A stretch of 64,000 nt of DNA from CAZGRP01 sp964527995 (GCA_964527995.1 CAZGRP010000002.1:128232-192231); one strand, 5' to 3'. Shown: positions 43,384-52,680, counted from the first letter of the stretch. Notes: generated by a model not told the origin, from the sequence alone. A program made the numbers and translations.

Positions 43384-45069
43384 CTACAGGATATCGATCT
43401 CATAACGGTAGCCCTGTTCGGTCAGGAACAGCTGTCGCCTGGCGGCAAACTCCTGCTCTCGCGTGTCCCGGGTAACCAGGGAGTAGAAATGCGCCTGGCA
43501 GCCCGCGGCCTTGGGACGCAGGATGCGACCCAACCGCTGCGCTTCCTCCTGCCGGGAACCAAAGGTGCCGGACACTTGAATGGCGACGTTGGCCTCCGGC
43601 AAGTCGACGGCGAAGTTAGCCACCTTCGACACCACCAGCACCTTCACGGAGCCCTTGCGGAATTCATCGTACAGGCGCAGGCGTTCGCTGTTTGGCGTTC
43701 GCCCGGTGATGAGCGGCGCGTTCACAAAGCTGGCGATCTTTTCGAGCTGGTCGATATACTGGCCGATGACCAGGATGTGATCGCCGCGATGCTGCTCCAG
43801 AAGGCGCCGCGTGACCTCGAGCTTGCGTTCGTTTTCGGCGGCGATGCGGAACTTCTCGCGCGACGACGCCACGGCGTAGGCCATGCGCTCGCGATCCGAA
43901 GAGAAAGGCAGACGCAGCTCGTGACAGACGGCTTCGGCGATCCACCCCTGGCGCTCCAGAACCTTCCACGGCACATCGTACCGCTTTGGCCCCACCAGGC
44001 TGAAAACATCGTCTTCGTGTCCGTCCTCGCGGATGAGGGTGGCAGTCAGGCCCAGCCGGCGCTTGGCCTGAACATCGGCAACGGCGCGGAACACCGGCGC
44101 CGGCAGCAGATGCACCTCATCGTAAATGATCAGACCCCACTCCTGGCGGTCGAACAGATCGAAGTGAACGAAGTCCTCCTCCTTGCTGCGGCGGTAGGTC
44201 AGGATCTGGTAGGTGGCCAGAGTGACAGGACGGATTTCCTTGGCCTCGCCGCTGTATTCACCGATCTGAGACGGGTCGAGATCGGTTTTGTCGAGAAGCT
44301 CTTCCCGCCACTGCCGGATGGCCGTGATGTTGGTGCCGATGATGAGCGTGTGGCTTTTCACCTTCTCCATGACGCCGATGCCGATGATGGTCTTGCCGGC
44401 ACCACAAGGCAGCACCAGAACCCCGCTTCCACCGCGTGTGCTACCGTCGGCGTGGAAGGCGGCGACGGCTTCGAGCTGATACGGGCGCAGACGGAAAGGC
44501 CGGCCGCTCGCCGTTGTCTCGCGCAGCCGCAATTCGAGCGGGGCGCCTTCAACATAGCCGGCGAGGTCCTCCACCGGATAGCCGATCTTGATCAGGGCCT
44601 GCTTCACGAAGCCGCGGCTGCGCGGATGGATCAGCAGGCGGCGGCGGTCGAGCTGTCCCTCGATGTAGCGCAAAACGCTCTTTTGATGCAGAATCTCCAC
44701 CGTGAGGAGCTCATCGTCGGATTCGAGCACGAGGTAGCCGTTATCGTGCTTGCGCAGTCGCACGCGGCCGTAGCGGCCGATGTAGTCGCGGATGTCGGTG
44801 AGTAGGTTGGCCGGCAGCTCGTACTTGCTGAATCGCTCCAGTGCTGCGATGATCTCTTCGGCATTGTGCCCGGCCGCCGCGGCGTTCCACAATGACAGCG
44901 GCGTCACCCGGTAGGTGTGCATGTGCTCCGGCGACTTCACCAGTTCAGCGAACTGGGTGAGGGCGTCGCGCGCCTCCTCGTAGCGTGGGTTGTCGGTCTC
45001 GAGGAGGATGGTGCGGTCCGATTGAACGATCAGCGGGCGTTTGGGATCGTAAGTCATCGCTTGAGCCAT
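43384..45069 (-). CDS. XPB/ERCC3-type DNA helicase
   Basis: Superfamily 2 DNA helicase related to the eukaryotic TFIIH/repair helicase XPB. From ATG 45069 it is 561 residues. It starts TYDPKRPLIVQSDRTILLE, has an N-terminal domain, Walker A in LPCGAGKTIIG, motif II DEVHLLP, motif III with the XPB-specific LTATLIREDGHEDD (RED motif), and motif VI EEAQRLGRILRPK. Family proteins unwind DNA 3' to 5'; bacterial members are poorly understood. ATG 45057 is the other likely start. The upstream ATG at 45096 lies at the predicted transcript start and is rejected. A palindrome overlaps its -10 box. Confidence 0.93.
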   Translation of the reverse strand: MAQAMTYDPKRPLIVQSDRTILLETDNPRYEEARDALTQFAELVKSPEHMHTYRVTPLSLWNAAAAGHNAEEIIAALERFSKYELPANLLTDIRDYIGRYGRVRLRKHDNGYLVLESDDELLTVEILHQKSVLRYIEGQLDRRRLLIHPRSRGFVKQALIKIGYPVEDLAGYVEGAPLELRLRETTASGRPFRLRPYQLEAVAAFHADGSTRGGSGVLVLPCGAGKTIIGIGVMEKVKSHTLIIGTNITAIRQWREELLDKTDLDPSQIGEYSGEAKEIRPVTLATYQILTYRRSKEEDFVHFDLFDRQEWGLIIYDEVHLLPAPVFRAVADVQAKRRLGLTATLIREDGHEDDVFSLVGPKRYDVPWKVLERQGWIAEAVCHELRLPFSSDRERMAYAVASSREKFRIAAENERKLEVTRRLLEQHRGDHILVIGQYIDQLEKIASFVNAPLITGRTPNSERLRLYDEFRKGSVKVLVVSKVANFAVDLPEANVAIQVSGTFGSRQEEAQRLGRILRPKAAGCQAHFYSLVTRDTREQEFAARRQLFLTEQGYRYEIDIL

Positions 45070-45088
45070 CAATCCAGCAGAAAATCGT

Positions 45089-45113
45089 GTGGCCATTTTA
45101 TTAAAATAGCCAC
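45089..45113. repeat. 25-bp near-perfect palindrome over the XPB promoter -10 box
   Basis: Two 12-base arms (GTGGCCATTTTA and TAAAATAGCCAC) around one central T match at 11 of 12 positions. The site covers the -10 box and transcript start of the XPB promoter. Its size and position fit an operator for a dimeric repressor; there is no T-run, so a terminator is unlikely. Confidence 0.6.
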
Positions 45114-45131
45114 CAGCAGCGCGAAAAGCAA
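45103..45131 (-). promoter_or_regulatory. Candidate promoter of the XPB helicase operon
   Basis: On the minus strand TTGCTT (45126-45131), a 17-base spacer and TATTTT (45103-45108). Transcription would start near 45096. Confidence 0.6.
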
Positions 45132-45227
45132 TAGGCAAATGCACCAGCCGGTGCGCACGGAACTGCCAGTCTTTCGCCTCCGAGTTATCCATAGCGCGCC
45201 ACAGGAAGGCTGGATAAGGGGCGATGC

Positions 45228-45256
45228 TTGACTCTCTGGCAGGGATGGAATACATT
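45228..45256 (+). promoter_or_regulatory. Promoter of the flippase gene
   Basis: TTGACT, a 17-base spacer and TACATT. The transcript start near 45263 lies about 38 bases before the flippase ATG. Confidence 0.65.
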
Positions 45257-45300
45257 CAGAGACTCGTTCTTGGCTCAGGAGTGGCGAGGAAAAGGGAGTG

Positions 45301-46644
45301 ATGATGTTCTTGGAGGCCAAAAGAGGCGTTCAGACCCTCTTCGGTATGCTGCTCGACCGTTCCGCCAGGGACTTCGTTCGCGTGTTGGGCGGCGATGCAC
45401 TGCGTCTCGCACTCGGATTCCTCAGCAGCATACTGATCGCCCGGGGGTTGGGTCCGGTGGGTTATGGCAGCTATGCCGTAATCGCTGCTACGGTCGCGAT
45501 TCTGATGACATTCAGCGATTTCGGGCTGACGCCGTCCGCGGTTCGTTTTCTGGCCAGGGAGCCGTCCACCCGGGAGCAGCGGCGCGTCATGGCTACCTAC
45601 ATGAGCCTCAAGGGAGTTTGGGCGTCTGTGACGCTGCTCGTGGCCCTGGCACTTGCCGCATGGTTCGCACGACATGCCCTGGCGCGCCCGGCTCTGGCGG
45701 GACTGCTGCGACTCGGCTTGTTGCTGCTCTTGTCGTCTTCGCTCAGCGCTCTCGCAATGACTCTGTTTCAGGGCCTGCGTCGATTTCGAGAGTATTCTGT
45801 CCTGCAACCCCTGAATCCTGGGGTCACCCTGGTGGCGATCGCTTTGCTTGCATGGTTCGGCAGACTAAGTGTGGCCACGGTCATTCTGGTGAGCGTTGTG
45901 GCGCCGATCGTGCCTTTCGTGGTTGGAGTCCGGCTGGCCGGCCGCAGAAACCTGCCTCTTCCCGTCCGGGCCGACTTCCGTACCCCTCTCCGCACGCGCC
46001 AAATGATCCGGTTCAGCAAGTGGCTTTGGATTTCATCATTGTTCGCCACCGTCGCCAGTCTGCTCGATCTACTCCTCTTGAATCGCTATGGGCTTCCGGA
46101 AAACGTGGGCGTCTACGCCCTGGCATTGAGTCTCACCCATAAAGTGGCACTTGTGAACGGTAGCCTGATCACTGTTCTCATGCCCAATGTCTCAGCCTTC
46201 CAGACCCGCCAGGAGTTTGAGATTTACATCACCCGCGCTTTGCGCCGCATTCTCCCGGCGGCGACGGGGCTGCTCCTGGTGGGGCTGCTCGGCGCTCGGC
46301 CCCTCATTGTCGCCATCTATGGTTTCGCCTATGCTGGAGCCGTGCCGCTCTTCGACATCCTTCTCCTCGAGGTGGTGATTCAACTCGCCGCCACCCCCTT
46401 TGTTCTTCTTGCCTATCCGCTGCAACTGCCGAAGATCCTGGCGGGATCGGAGGCGTTGAAGACGATCGTCCTCGGCGTCCTGGGTCTTTTTCTCGTCGGC
46501 AGATTTGGCCCGACGGGAATTGCTGCAGCGAAACTGGCCTCGGGCGTTGCGGGAACCGTGCTCGCCGTGATGCTGGTCTTCGGCCGGCTGCGAGCGCTCA
46601 GGGTACGTGAAGACGAAGGGTCGAGCCCTGAAGGTACGCCATAG
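45301..46644 (+). CDS. Polysaccharide flippase (Wzx/MATE-like, oligosaccharide flippase family)
   Basis: An integral membrane protein of about 447 residues with around 12 hydrophobic helices. It opens with FLSSILIARGLGPVGYGSYAVI, the typical first helices of lipid-linked oligosaccharide flippases, and TFSDFGLTPSAVRFLAR. It would move undecaprenyl- or polyprenyl-linked glycans across the inner membrane. ATG 45301 or 45304 follows AAAAGGGAG. It converges on the glycosyltransferase and radical SAM island on the other strand, so it probably supplies the export step for that island (inference). Confidence 0.87.
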   Translation: MMFLEAKRGVQTLFGMLLDRSARDFVRVLGGDALRLALGFLSSILIARGLGPVGYGSYAVIAATVAILMTFSDFGLTPSAVRFLAREPSTREQRRVMATYMSLKGVWASVTLLVALALAAWFARHALARPALAGLLRLGLLLLLSSSLSALAMTLFQGLRRFREYSVLQPLNPGVTLVAIALLAWFGRLSVATVILVSVVAPIVPFVVGVRLAGRRNLPLPVRADFRTPLRTRQMIRFSKWLWISSLFATVASLLDLLLLNRYGLPENVGVYALALSLTHKVALVNGSLITVLMPNVSAFQTRQEFEIYITRALRRILPAATGLLLVGLLGARPLIVAIYGFAYAGAVPLFDILLLEVVIQLAATPFVLLAYPLQLPKILAGSEALKTIVLGVLGLFLVGRFGPTGIAAAKLASGVAGTVLAVMLVFGRLRALRVREDEGSSPEGTP

Positions 46645-46703
46645 CTGCCGCGGAAGGAAGAGCCGGATACTGGCAGAAACAGAGCCAGCGCCGGGGAGGA
46701 GGC

Positions 46704-47852
46704 CTACCCGGCGGACGCGAGGCCCCGGTACACTCGGATAAACGCCTGCGTGGTGCACTCCAGACTGTAGCGCCTCACCACCTCACTTCTGGCCAGAAGC
46801 CCCATCTGCTTGCATCGTTGGCTTTCACCAAGGAGTTCTGAAACCGCCTCAGCCAACCCAGCCGCATCTCCGGCTGGCACTGCCGATGCCGCCGGTCCGA
46901 GTTCCGGAAGGACTCCTACGGCGCTGCCAACGGTGCCTGTAGCGCAGGCAGCGGCTTCGAGCGTCACCAGGCCCAGCCCCTCGTGCAGCGACGGCAACAG
47001 ACAGAGATCGGCAGAGCGATAGTAGGCCGGCAGTCTGTGGTGGGGAACGGCCCCGTGAAAGACGACGGCAGACTTCAGCCCGGAGCGAGCGGCGCAGTCC
47101 TGCAGTTCTTGGCGAAGCGGGCCATCTCCGACCAGATGGAGGCGAAGATTCGGGTACGACCGGATCAGTTTCCTCACCGTCTCGATAGAGATCGCCTGGT
47201 TTTTTACCGGAACCAGCGAGCCCACTTGCAGCAATCGCGGATGCCCGGCCAGCTCCATGGAATGGTTCGGGCCTGGATCGGGATGGAAAAGATCGGGGTC
47301 GACGCCGAGCGGCAAGACACGGATGCGAGAGCCGCTCTCTTCACCGAGGCGCCTCAGCGCCAGAGTGCGAAGATACTCTGAGCCTGCCGCAATGATGCTG
47401 GCCCGCCACAGGGAGAAGCGGACAAGCGCCCGCCCGGTCACATTGAGCTGTGCTCCGTAGTTGATGCCGGGCAGGCCCACGAGCTCTCCACCAAGCAGCG
47501 AAACGACCGATGGGATGCCCAGGCGCGCGGCTGCCAGGGTGGCCACGAATCCAGCCTCGTGGGCCCAAAGGCCATGCACGATGTCGAAGGGACTGCGGCG
47601 GTGTTCGGCCATGACGGCCGAGACAGCCCGCAGGCCGAGTGCCATGCTCGCGAGCCCAGAGGTCGCAGCACCTCCGAGAGCATGGACGGTAACACCGAGC
47701 ATCCGATACCTTCCTCTGCGATGAGGATAGCGAAGAGCAAAGGCGTGCACCTCGCGGGTCCTGGCCAGACTCTCAGCCAGGTTGCGCTGCGCCGGGATGC
47801 ACCAGTCGGTCTCCGACGAGCTAAAGCCGGGAAAGATAAGGGCGATTTTCAT
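46704..47852 (-). CDS. Glycosyltransferase family 4
   Basis: A 382-residue GT-B enzyme. The N-terminus MKIALIFPGFSSSETDW is the acceptor-side Rossmann fold; the C-terminal donor domain has LLQVGSLVPVKNQ, LHLVGDGPLRQEL, HGAVPHHRLPAYYRSADLCLLPSLHEGLGLVTLEA (EX7E motif) of retaining GT4 enzymes. ATG 47852 is preferred over 47912. It is the most distal gene of the minus-strand island. The sugar donor is unknown. Confidence 0.9.
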   Translation of the reverse strand: MKIALIFPGFSSSETDWCIPAQRNLAESLARTREVHAFALRYPHRRGRYRMLGVTVHALGGAATSGLASMALGLRAVSAVMAEHRRSPFDIVHGLWAHEAGFVATLAAARLGIPSVVSLLGGELVGLPGINYGAQLNVTGRALVRFSLWRASIIAAGSEYLRTLALRRLGEESGSRIRVLPLGVDPDLFHPDPGPNHSMELAGHPRLLQVGSLVPVKNQAISIETVRKLIRSYPNLRLHLVGDGPLRQELQDCAARSGLKSAVVFHGAVPHHRLPAYYRSADLCLLPSLHEGLGLVTLEAAACATGTVGSAVGVLPELGPAASAVPAGDAAGLAEAVSELLGESQRCKQMGLLARSEVVRRYSLECTTQAFIRVYRGLASAG

Positions 47853-47981
47853 ACGGCTCGGTCTTGCGGAAGTCGATAGGCCGTGGATTGACGGGTTGCG
47901 GTGGTCGCTCACTGCAGCGATGTTCTCCCAGTTTGCCGGGGTAGGGGTGCCCGCACCTGCGCAGCTGCACCTTGGGCCAGG

Positions 47982-49175
47982 CTATCGGGTTCCGGAGGCC
48001 ATGTTCTCCCTGCCGACGGCCTGATAGATCTCCTCCAACTTGCGCGCCATGGCGTCAAAGCTCAGGTCACGTTGGAACTTCCGGGCAACCTGGTGTGCAA
48101 AAGGGGCGATCTCCCTCTGCTGTAGTTGGAGTGCCCGGCGGGCGAGTTCTTCGGGGTCACCACGGCGGAAAAGGAACCCATAACAGCCGGCCTCGGTGAT
48201 GGCGCGAAAGGAAGGGATGTCGGTCACAACTGGGATAGCACCGCAAGCCATTGCCTCCAAAAGCGCGCAGCCACTGAATTCACGCCGACTGGCCTGGAGG
48301 AAGAAATCGGCACTGTTGTAGACAGCCTCCATTTTTCCGGCAGGAGCACGGCCGCGAAAGTGAACATGTGCGTGTAAGCCGGGCACCTGGCGAACAAAGT
48401 CCCGGAGGGCTGGCAAGAGTTCTTCTGACTTGTAGTAAAGATAGAGCTGCGCCTCGGGGCGAAAGCACACGATCTTGGCAAAACCGCGCAGGGCTGTCAG
48501 CGGATCCTTGATCGGATGAAGGCGGGCGGTCCACAGGAAAACCGGGTCCCCGTACACTCCAGTCTGACGTCGGGCTTCGCCACGCGGTCGCATGGAGAAA
48601 GTCGTGGAGGTTTCGATCAGTTCCACGACCCTGCCTCTGTCTTCAAGAATGCCGGCTTGGGTGTAAGCCTTCGCCTGCAGGCGTGTTGTGAAGAGAACGC
48701 GGACTGCATGGCTGAAGTTGTACCTCTGGACAGCACGGGTGAGGGGGTTCGCGGCAGGGAAGCCACCGTGATAGTGAAGCAGTACCGGCGTATCCTTTCC
48801 AAGACGGCGCAAGAGCAGATGCAGGTTCCAGTTGAGCGTCACACCGTGGAAGTGAATCAGATCCGGCTTCAGCGACCGGATTCTCTCGACCGCCGGCACC
48901 GCCAGCTCATACAGGACGCGGTCCCTGTGCAGGAGATTTCCCATGGCTGCGGAGGCCCTGGCCAGCAGCGCGCCGCTACCGACGAAGTGGTATGCCACAC
49001 CGTTTTCGGTCAAGCGGCAGTCGTAGGGAGCTGCATGAACCACCTCCACCCGATGACCGAGAGCGGCAAGACGGCGAGGCAGTTCGCTGTGAATGGGCAC
49101 GCTGTCCAGGTAGGCCTCCGGATCAGAGTCGATCTCTAAAGGATCGTAGTGGAGGACGGCGTAACAGAGCTTCAT
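47982..49175 (-). CDS. Glycosyltransferase family 4
   Basis: A 397-residue GT-B glycosyltransferase. Features: LCYAVLHYDPLEIDSDPEAY at the N-terminus, then the donor-site segments LWTARLHPIKDPLTALRGF, HFRGRAPAGKMEAVYNSADFFLQASRREFSGCALLEAMACG (EX7E type). It differs clearly from the neighbouring glycosyltransferase. A 129-base spacer separates them; the next gene upstream is a methyltransferase. Confidence 0.9.
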   Translation of the reverse strand: MKLCYAVLHYDPLEIDSDPEAYLDSVPIHSELPRRLAALGHRVEVVHAAPYDCRLTENGVAYHFVGSGALLARASAAMGNLLHRDRVLYELAVPAVERIRSLKPDLIHFHGVTLNWNLHLLLRRLGKDTPVLLHYHGGFPAANPLTRAVQRYNFSHAVRVLFTTRLQAKAYTQAGILEDRGRVVELIETSTTFSMRPRGEARRQTGVYGDPVFLWTARLHPIKDPLTALRGFAKIVCFRPEAQLYLYYKSEELLPALRDFVRQVPGLHAHVHFRGRAPAGKMEAVYNSADFFLQASRREFSGCALLEAMACGAIPVVTDIPSFRAITEAGCYGFLFRRGDPEELARRALQLQQREIAPFAHQVARKFQRDLSFDAMARKLEEIYQAVGRENMASGTR

Positions 49176-49202
49176 CGAAGTCCTCAAGGGCTGCGCATTG
49201 GC

Positions 49203-50027
49203 TCAGGAGACAACAGGTCGTCTCCTCATCTCCAGCAGAAAAAACCGGCCGCAATTCCACAACGGCCGCATTCCGGCGATCTGTGCCTCTAATCGTCCTA
49301 GCCGCTGCGCCGCCTGCGGCGACAGCCATTCTCCTTCGTAGGTGTGCGGCGGCCGCAGGATTCCCATGCCGCGCACAGCACGGAGATTGTAGAGCGAGGC
49401 AAAAAACCGGCGATAGGTTGGCAACGGATAGTTCAGCCAGTGGTGCACGGTCGTTTCGCCGATCTTAAAGCTCCTCGTTTTCTGGGCCGGGAGACTGGCC
49501 GCTTCGGCTAGTCTAAACCGGCGCAGAAGCCAGAGCCACTCCCACAGGCTGAAGCGGTTGAGCATGTGCACGATCAGCGTTCCCCCGGGGCGCAGCACGC
49601 GCGCCACCTCCTGGGAAAGGCGCGATAGATCCGGCACCGTGCTCAGTCCCGCAAAAGTCGAAATGGCCCCGTCAAACTGGCCGGCCGCGAAAGCGCCGAG
49701 ATCCAGGCAGTCACCCACCCGACATCGGATGCTCTTCTCCAGGCCTTCGCGCCTCGCCTTCTCCTGAAGAGATGCGATCATCGCTGGTGATAGGTCGATC
49801 GCAGTGACATGCACACCGCGGCGCGCCAGGAAGATTGCATCCTGGCCTGTGCCTGCGGTCAGGTCGAGAACACAGTCGCCGCACCGGAAAAGAGAACGAA
49901 ATCGGGACCAGAGGATGTGGCGCATCCACCCGTCCCCGGCAACCCCCGCCTCATAGGTTCGGGCCACTGAGTCATAGGCGGCAGCGATCTGTCGGTTGGC
50001 GCTGGCCTGTTCCGGTGATCCACTCAT
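49203..50027 (-). CDS. Class I SAM-dependent methyltransferase
   Basis: A 274-residue methyltransferase of the UbiE/type 11 group. SAM-binding motif I is VLDLTAGTGQDAIFLARRG, followed by VTAIDLSPAMIASLQEKA and a later FDGAISTFAGLSTV; the C-terminal half is a hydrophobic cap (FSLWEWLWLLRRFRLAEAA) that may bind a lipid or bulky acceptor. ATG 50027 overlaps the radical SAM stop by four bases (ATGA), so the pair is coupled. It resembles the methyltransferase at 58994-59923 in layout. Confidence 0.88.
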   Translation of the reverse strand: MSGSPEQASANRQIAAAYDSVARTYEAGVAGDGWMRHILWSRFRSLFRCGDCVLDLTAGTGQDAIFLARRGVHVTAIDLSPAMIASLQEKARREGLEKSIRCRVGDCLDLGAFAAGQFDGAISTFAGLSTVPDLSRLSQEVARVLRPGGTLIVHMLNRFSLWEWLWLLRRFRLAEAASLPAQKTRSFKIGETTVHHWLNYPLPTYRRFFASLYNLRAVRGMGILRPPHTYEGEWLSPQAAQRLGRLEAQIAGMRPLWNCGRFFLLEMRRRPVVS

Positions 50028-51073
50028 GGGATGGGAATCGCGGCGCGCGGCTTCAGGTGTAGCGAACAAACGCATTTCTTGCAGATCGGGTCCGTGCGGA
50101 CGTCCAGGTTTCGGCGAAAAGAGAGCGCGTCTTCTGAATTCAGGATCTTTTCCAGCGGCTGCTCGCGGAGGTTCCCCAGTGGCCGGTGGAAGAAGCAGGG
50201 CCGCACCGTTCCGTCGGCTTCGACCACGGTCGAAACCCAGGGAGCATTGCATTTGACCTGAGGGAAGGGCTGCATCCCGCACAAGGCGGCGTAGTAGGCG
50301 GGCAGCCGGCGGAGTTTCTCCGGCGACTCGGCGATAAAGCCGGTGCGAATGTCGGAAGCGTGTTCGACAAGAACCTGCTCAATGATTTGCCGCAATGCCT
50401 TCACCTCTGCCTCGCTGAGCGCTACCTCGGCGATGCGGCCGTCGCTCCAGGGCGCGGCGCGGTTGAAGGCTGTGGTGGAGACGTCCGCGGCAAGAAACGA
50501 GATGCAATCCAACCCGATTTCGTGCGCCGAACGGATGATGTTCGCCAGGTCGAAATAGTTGTGGTGCTGGACCACGCAGCGGCCGGCAATGCGAATCGAT
50601 GGAGAGAGCTTGCGCAGCGCCTCAACGCCCTCCACGAGCCGCTCATAAGCACGGGGCACATTGCGGATGTGATTGTGAACTTCGCGGCTGCCGTCCAGCG
50701 AGACGATGACCTCGTCGCAGTGGCGGACCACCTCGGCCGCGTGGTTCCGAAGCAAGAGACCGCTGCTAAGCAGCGTTAGCCCAATGCCCTGAGCCCCAAG
50801 CAGATGGCAGAGGGCCCACAGGTTCGAGTGCATGAGAGCTTCGCCGCCGGAAAGGACGACGCGGCGAACGCCAAGTTTGCGAAAGCTCTCCACGTGCGGC
50901 AGGAGGTCTTCCAGCGACAGCTCCTGTTTGCTGGCGTTTGCCCGCCATATGTCACACATGACACAGCGGCAGTTGCAGGCGCTGTGGGGCATGAGCACCA
51001 GCACGGGCAGACTGAGAATGCGATCTGTGACAAGCGTCCACCGACGCTTTGCGGTTTGGGAAAGTATCTGCAT
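50024..51073 (-). CDS. Radical SAM protein with SPASM-type C-terminus
   Basis: A 349-residue radical SAM protein. The [4Fe-4S] motif is CNCRCVMC (Cys33, Cys37, Cys40, with an extra Cys35), followed by VVLSGGEALMHSNLW, typical of the MoaA/SPASM group. The C-terminus has a Cys-rich SPASM-like region (KCNAPWVSTVVEADGTVRPCFFH, then DPICKKCVC) for auxiliary clusters. The start at ATG 51073 removes a low-quality N-terminal extension. Family members modify peptides, glycans or tRNA; the substrate is unknown. It is coupled to the methyltransferase downstream. Confidence 0.9.
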   Translation of the reverse strand: MQILSQTAKRRWTLVTDRILSLPVLVLMPHSACNCRCVMCDIWRANASKQELSLEDLLPHVESFRKLGVRRVVLSGGEALMHSNLWALCHLLGAQGIGLTLLSSGLLLRNHAAEVVRHCDEVIVSLDGSREVHNHIRNVPRAYERLVEGVEALRKLSPSIRIAGRCVVQHHNYFDLANIIRSAHEIGLDCISFLAADVSTTAFNRAAPWSDGRIAEVALSEAEVKALRQIIEQVLVEHASDIRTGFIAESPEKLRRLPAYYAALCGMQPFPQVKCNAPWVSTVVEADGTVRPCFFHRPLGNLREQPLEKILNSEDALSFRRNLDVRTDPICKKCVCSLHLKPRAAIPIP

Positions 51074-51201
51074 GGTCGTATGGGTTCCCAACGGCCCGAG
51101 AAAGGTCGTTATTCCATGCCGCTGCGGCGCACGGGCTGGATTGCTGCGATGGCAGCCTGCCTGAAATCGTCCCGCCGGGCTGCCCGGCTCTGGCACAGTC
51201 G

Positions 51202-52680
51202 TCAAAAGCCGCCTGTCTCCGGCCGCTGATAGGGAAGAAGTCGATGTAGCGCCCGGAGTTCGAGCGGGTAGCGGTAGAAGCGGGCTTTGTACCTCCAGGC
51301 GCTGACTGATCTCATGAGCCACTTGTGGAGGACGGTGAGATTCGCGTCGGTCGAGGTCGGAAAGTAAGCATGCAGTACGCGCTCAAAGTCGCGGACCCTG
51401 CCTCTCAGCGGATCTTGCAGCCAGGGTAGCCCGGCGCTCCGGCGTTGGCAAAAGTCCTGCCACTGCGGAGTGAGCCATTCCTCCAGGGTATGCGGGAATT
51501 CGAATCCAGAAGCTTTGGCCTGCTCATACAATTCTCCGGCCAGTGGCACAGGTGTGTACGTGTACAGAATGATTTCCGCCTGCGGGTTGACTTGCTTGAC
51601 TTTGCGGATGAACTCGAAGGTCTGCACAGCGTCGGCTTCGGGGTCGGGTGGATTGCCAAGAACGAAGGAGAACTCCGGAACGATACCGTAGGACTTCATC
51701 TTCGCTGCGATCGCCAGGGTCTTCTGCGTCGAAGCCGTTCCGCCTTTGGCCATCTGCTTCAGCGTGGCGTCGGAACCGGATTCGGCCCCGAGGAACACCA
51801 TCTTCAGACCGCTCTGGGCCATCAGGGACCAGGTCGTGTCGGCGAATTTGAGCAGTGTGTCGATGCGCGCCTCACCCCACCACGAGATGTGAAAACGCTT
51901 GATGCGGTCGGCGAATTCTCGAACGCGCGCCTCATGGGTGAAGAAGTTGTTGTCGTAGAACTCCACGGCGTCGACCTGCCAGTCGGCGACCAGTTTTTGC
52001 ACCACCGCCGCCGTGCGTTCCGCAGACTGGGCCAGCCAGCGCCCATTGACCATGTTCACAACCGCGCAGAAGTTGCAAAAAAAGGGACAGCCGTAGCTGG
52101 AGTGGTGTGGCAACGTACGCCTGCCGAGAAAGGTGCGCCGGATGTAACGCGGCACCTCGACACGATGATAGGGGAAGTCAGGGAGTTCGTCCGGGTTCGG
52201 GATCGGCGCGATGGCGTTGGCGACGACCTCGCCCGTCTCCGAAGACCGATAAGCCAGTCCAGGCAGATGATGAGGCGGCTCACCCGCGCTGAAGCAATCG
52301 ATCAGGCTGGCAAAGACCTGCTCGCCGTGGCCCCGAATCACGAAGTCCACGTAGTCGGCGCGCAGGCAGACGTCGTGGTGTTGCGACGGGAAGTAGCCGC
52401 CCCAGACCACAGCGAGATGGGGGTGTCGTGCCTTGACCTGTTTGCAGAGCGGCGCTGCATTGCTTAGCTGTGGCCCGGGCATCACCGTGACCCCGAGGAC
52501 TGCGGCGCCAGTCTGTTGGATCAGCCGATCGATACGGTTCAACGGGTCGGCTACGAGGTTGCCATCCACAACAAAGTACTCATGCCTGCCTTCAAGCACT
52601 GCGCCGAGAGCCAGCAGCGACATCGGCAGCACAGGCTTGCGGCCAGCAGAGCTGGGTGGGTTGTACAGGATGACGGTCAT
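51202..52680 (-). CDS. B12-binding-domain radical SAM protein (class E-like)
   Basis: A 492-residue enzyme with an N-terminal Rossmann-like cobalamin-binding domain (about residues 1-130) followed by a radical SAM barrel with SYGCPFFCNFC (Cys198, Cys202, Cys205) and the radical SAM strand VFLGAESGSD. The canonical B12 DxHxxG motif is not visible, as in many class E proteins. Such enzymes methylate unactivated carbons or make ring changes (BchE, HpnP, natural product methylases). Its start overlaps the methyltransferase upstream by four bases (ATGA). Confidence 0.9.
   Translation of the reverse strand: MTVILYNPPSSAGRKPVLPMSLLALGAVLEGRHEYFVVDGNLVADPLNRIDRLIQQTGAAVLGVTVMPGPQLSNAAPLCKQVKARHPHLAVVWGGYFPSQHHDVCLRADYVDFVIRGHGEQVFASLIDCFSAGEPPHHLPGLAYRSSETGEVVANAIAPIPNPDELPDFPYHRVEVPRYIRRTFLGRRTLPHHSSYGCPFFCNFCAVVNMVNGRWLAQSAERTAAVVQKLVADWQVDAVEFYDNNFFTHEARVREFADRIKRFHISWWGEARIDTLLKFADTTWSLMAQSGLKMVFLGAESGSDATLKQMAKGGTASTQKTLAIAAKMKSYGIVPEFSFVLGNPPDPEADAVQTFEFIRKVKQVNPQAEIILYTYTPVPLAGELYEQAKASGFEFPHTLEEWLTPQWQDFCQRRSAGLPWLQDPLRGRVRDFERVLHAYFPTSTDANLTVLHKWLMRSVSAWRYKARFYRYPLELRALHRLLPYQRPETGGF

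Noticed and set aside
50028..50282. N-terminal extension of the methyltransferase ending at 49203
   Set aside because: The extra residues are Arg/Pro/Gly-rich, antisense-like, overlap the radical SAM gene and lack a ribosome site; the ATGA-coupled ATG 50027 fits the family.
51074..51322. N-terminal extension of the SPASM radical SAM protein
   Set aside because: Low-complexity Ser/Pro/Arg residues that overlap the upstream radical SAM gene; ATG 51073 gives a normal family start.
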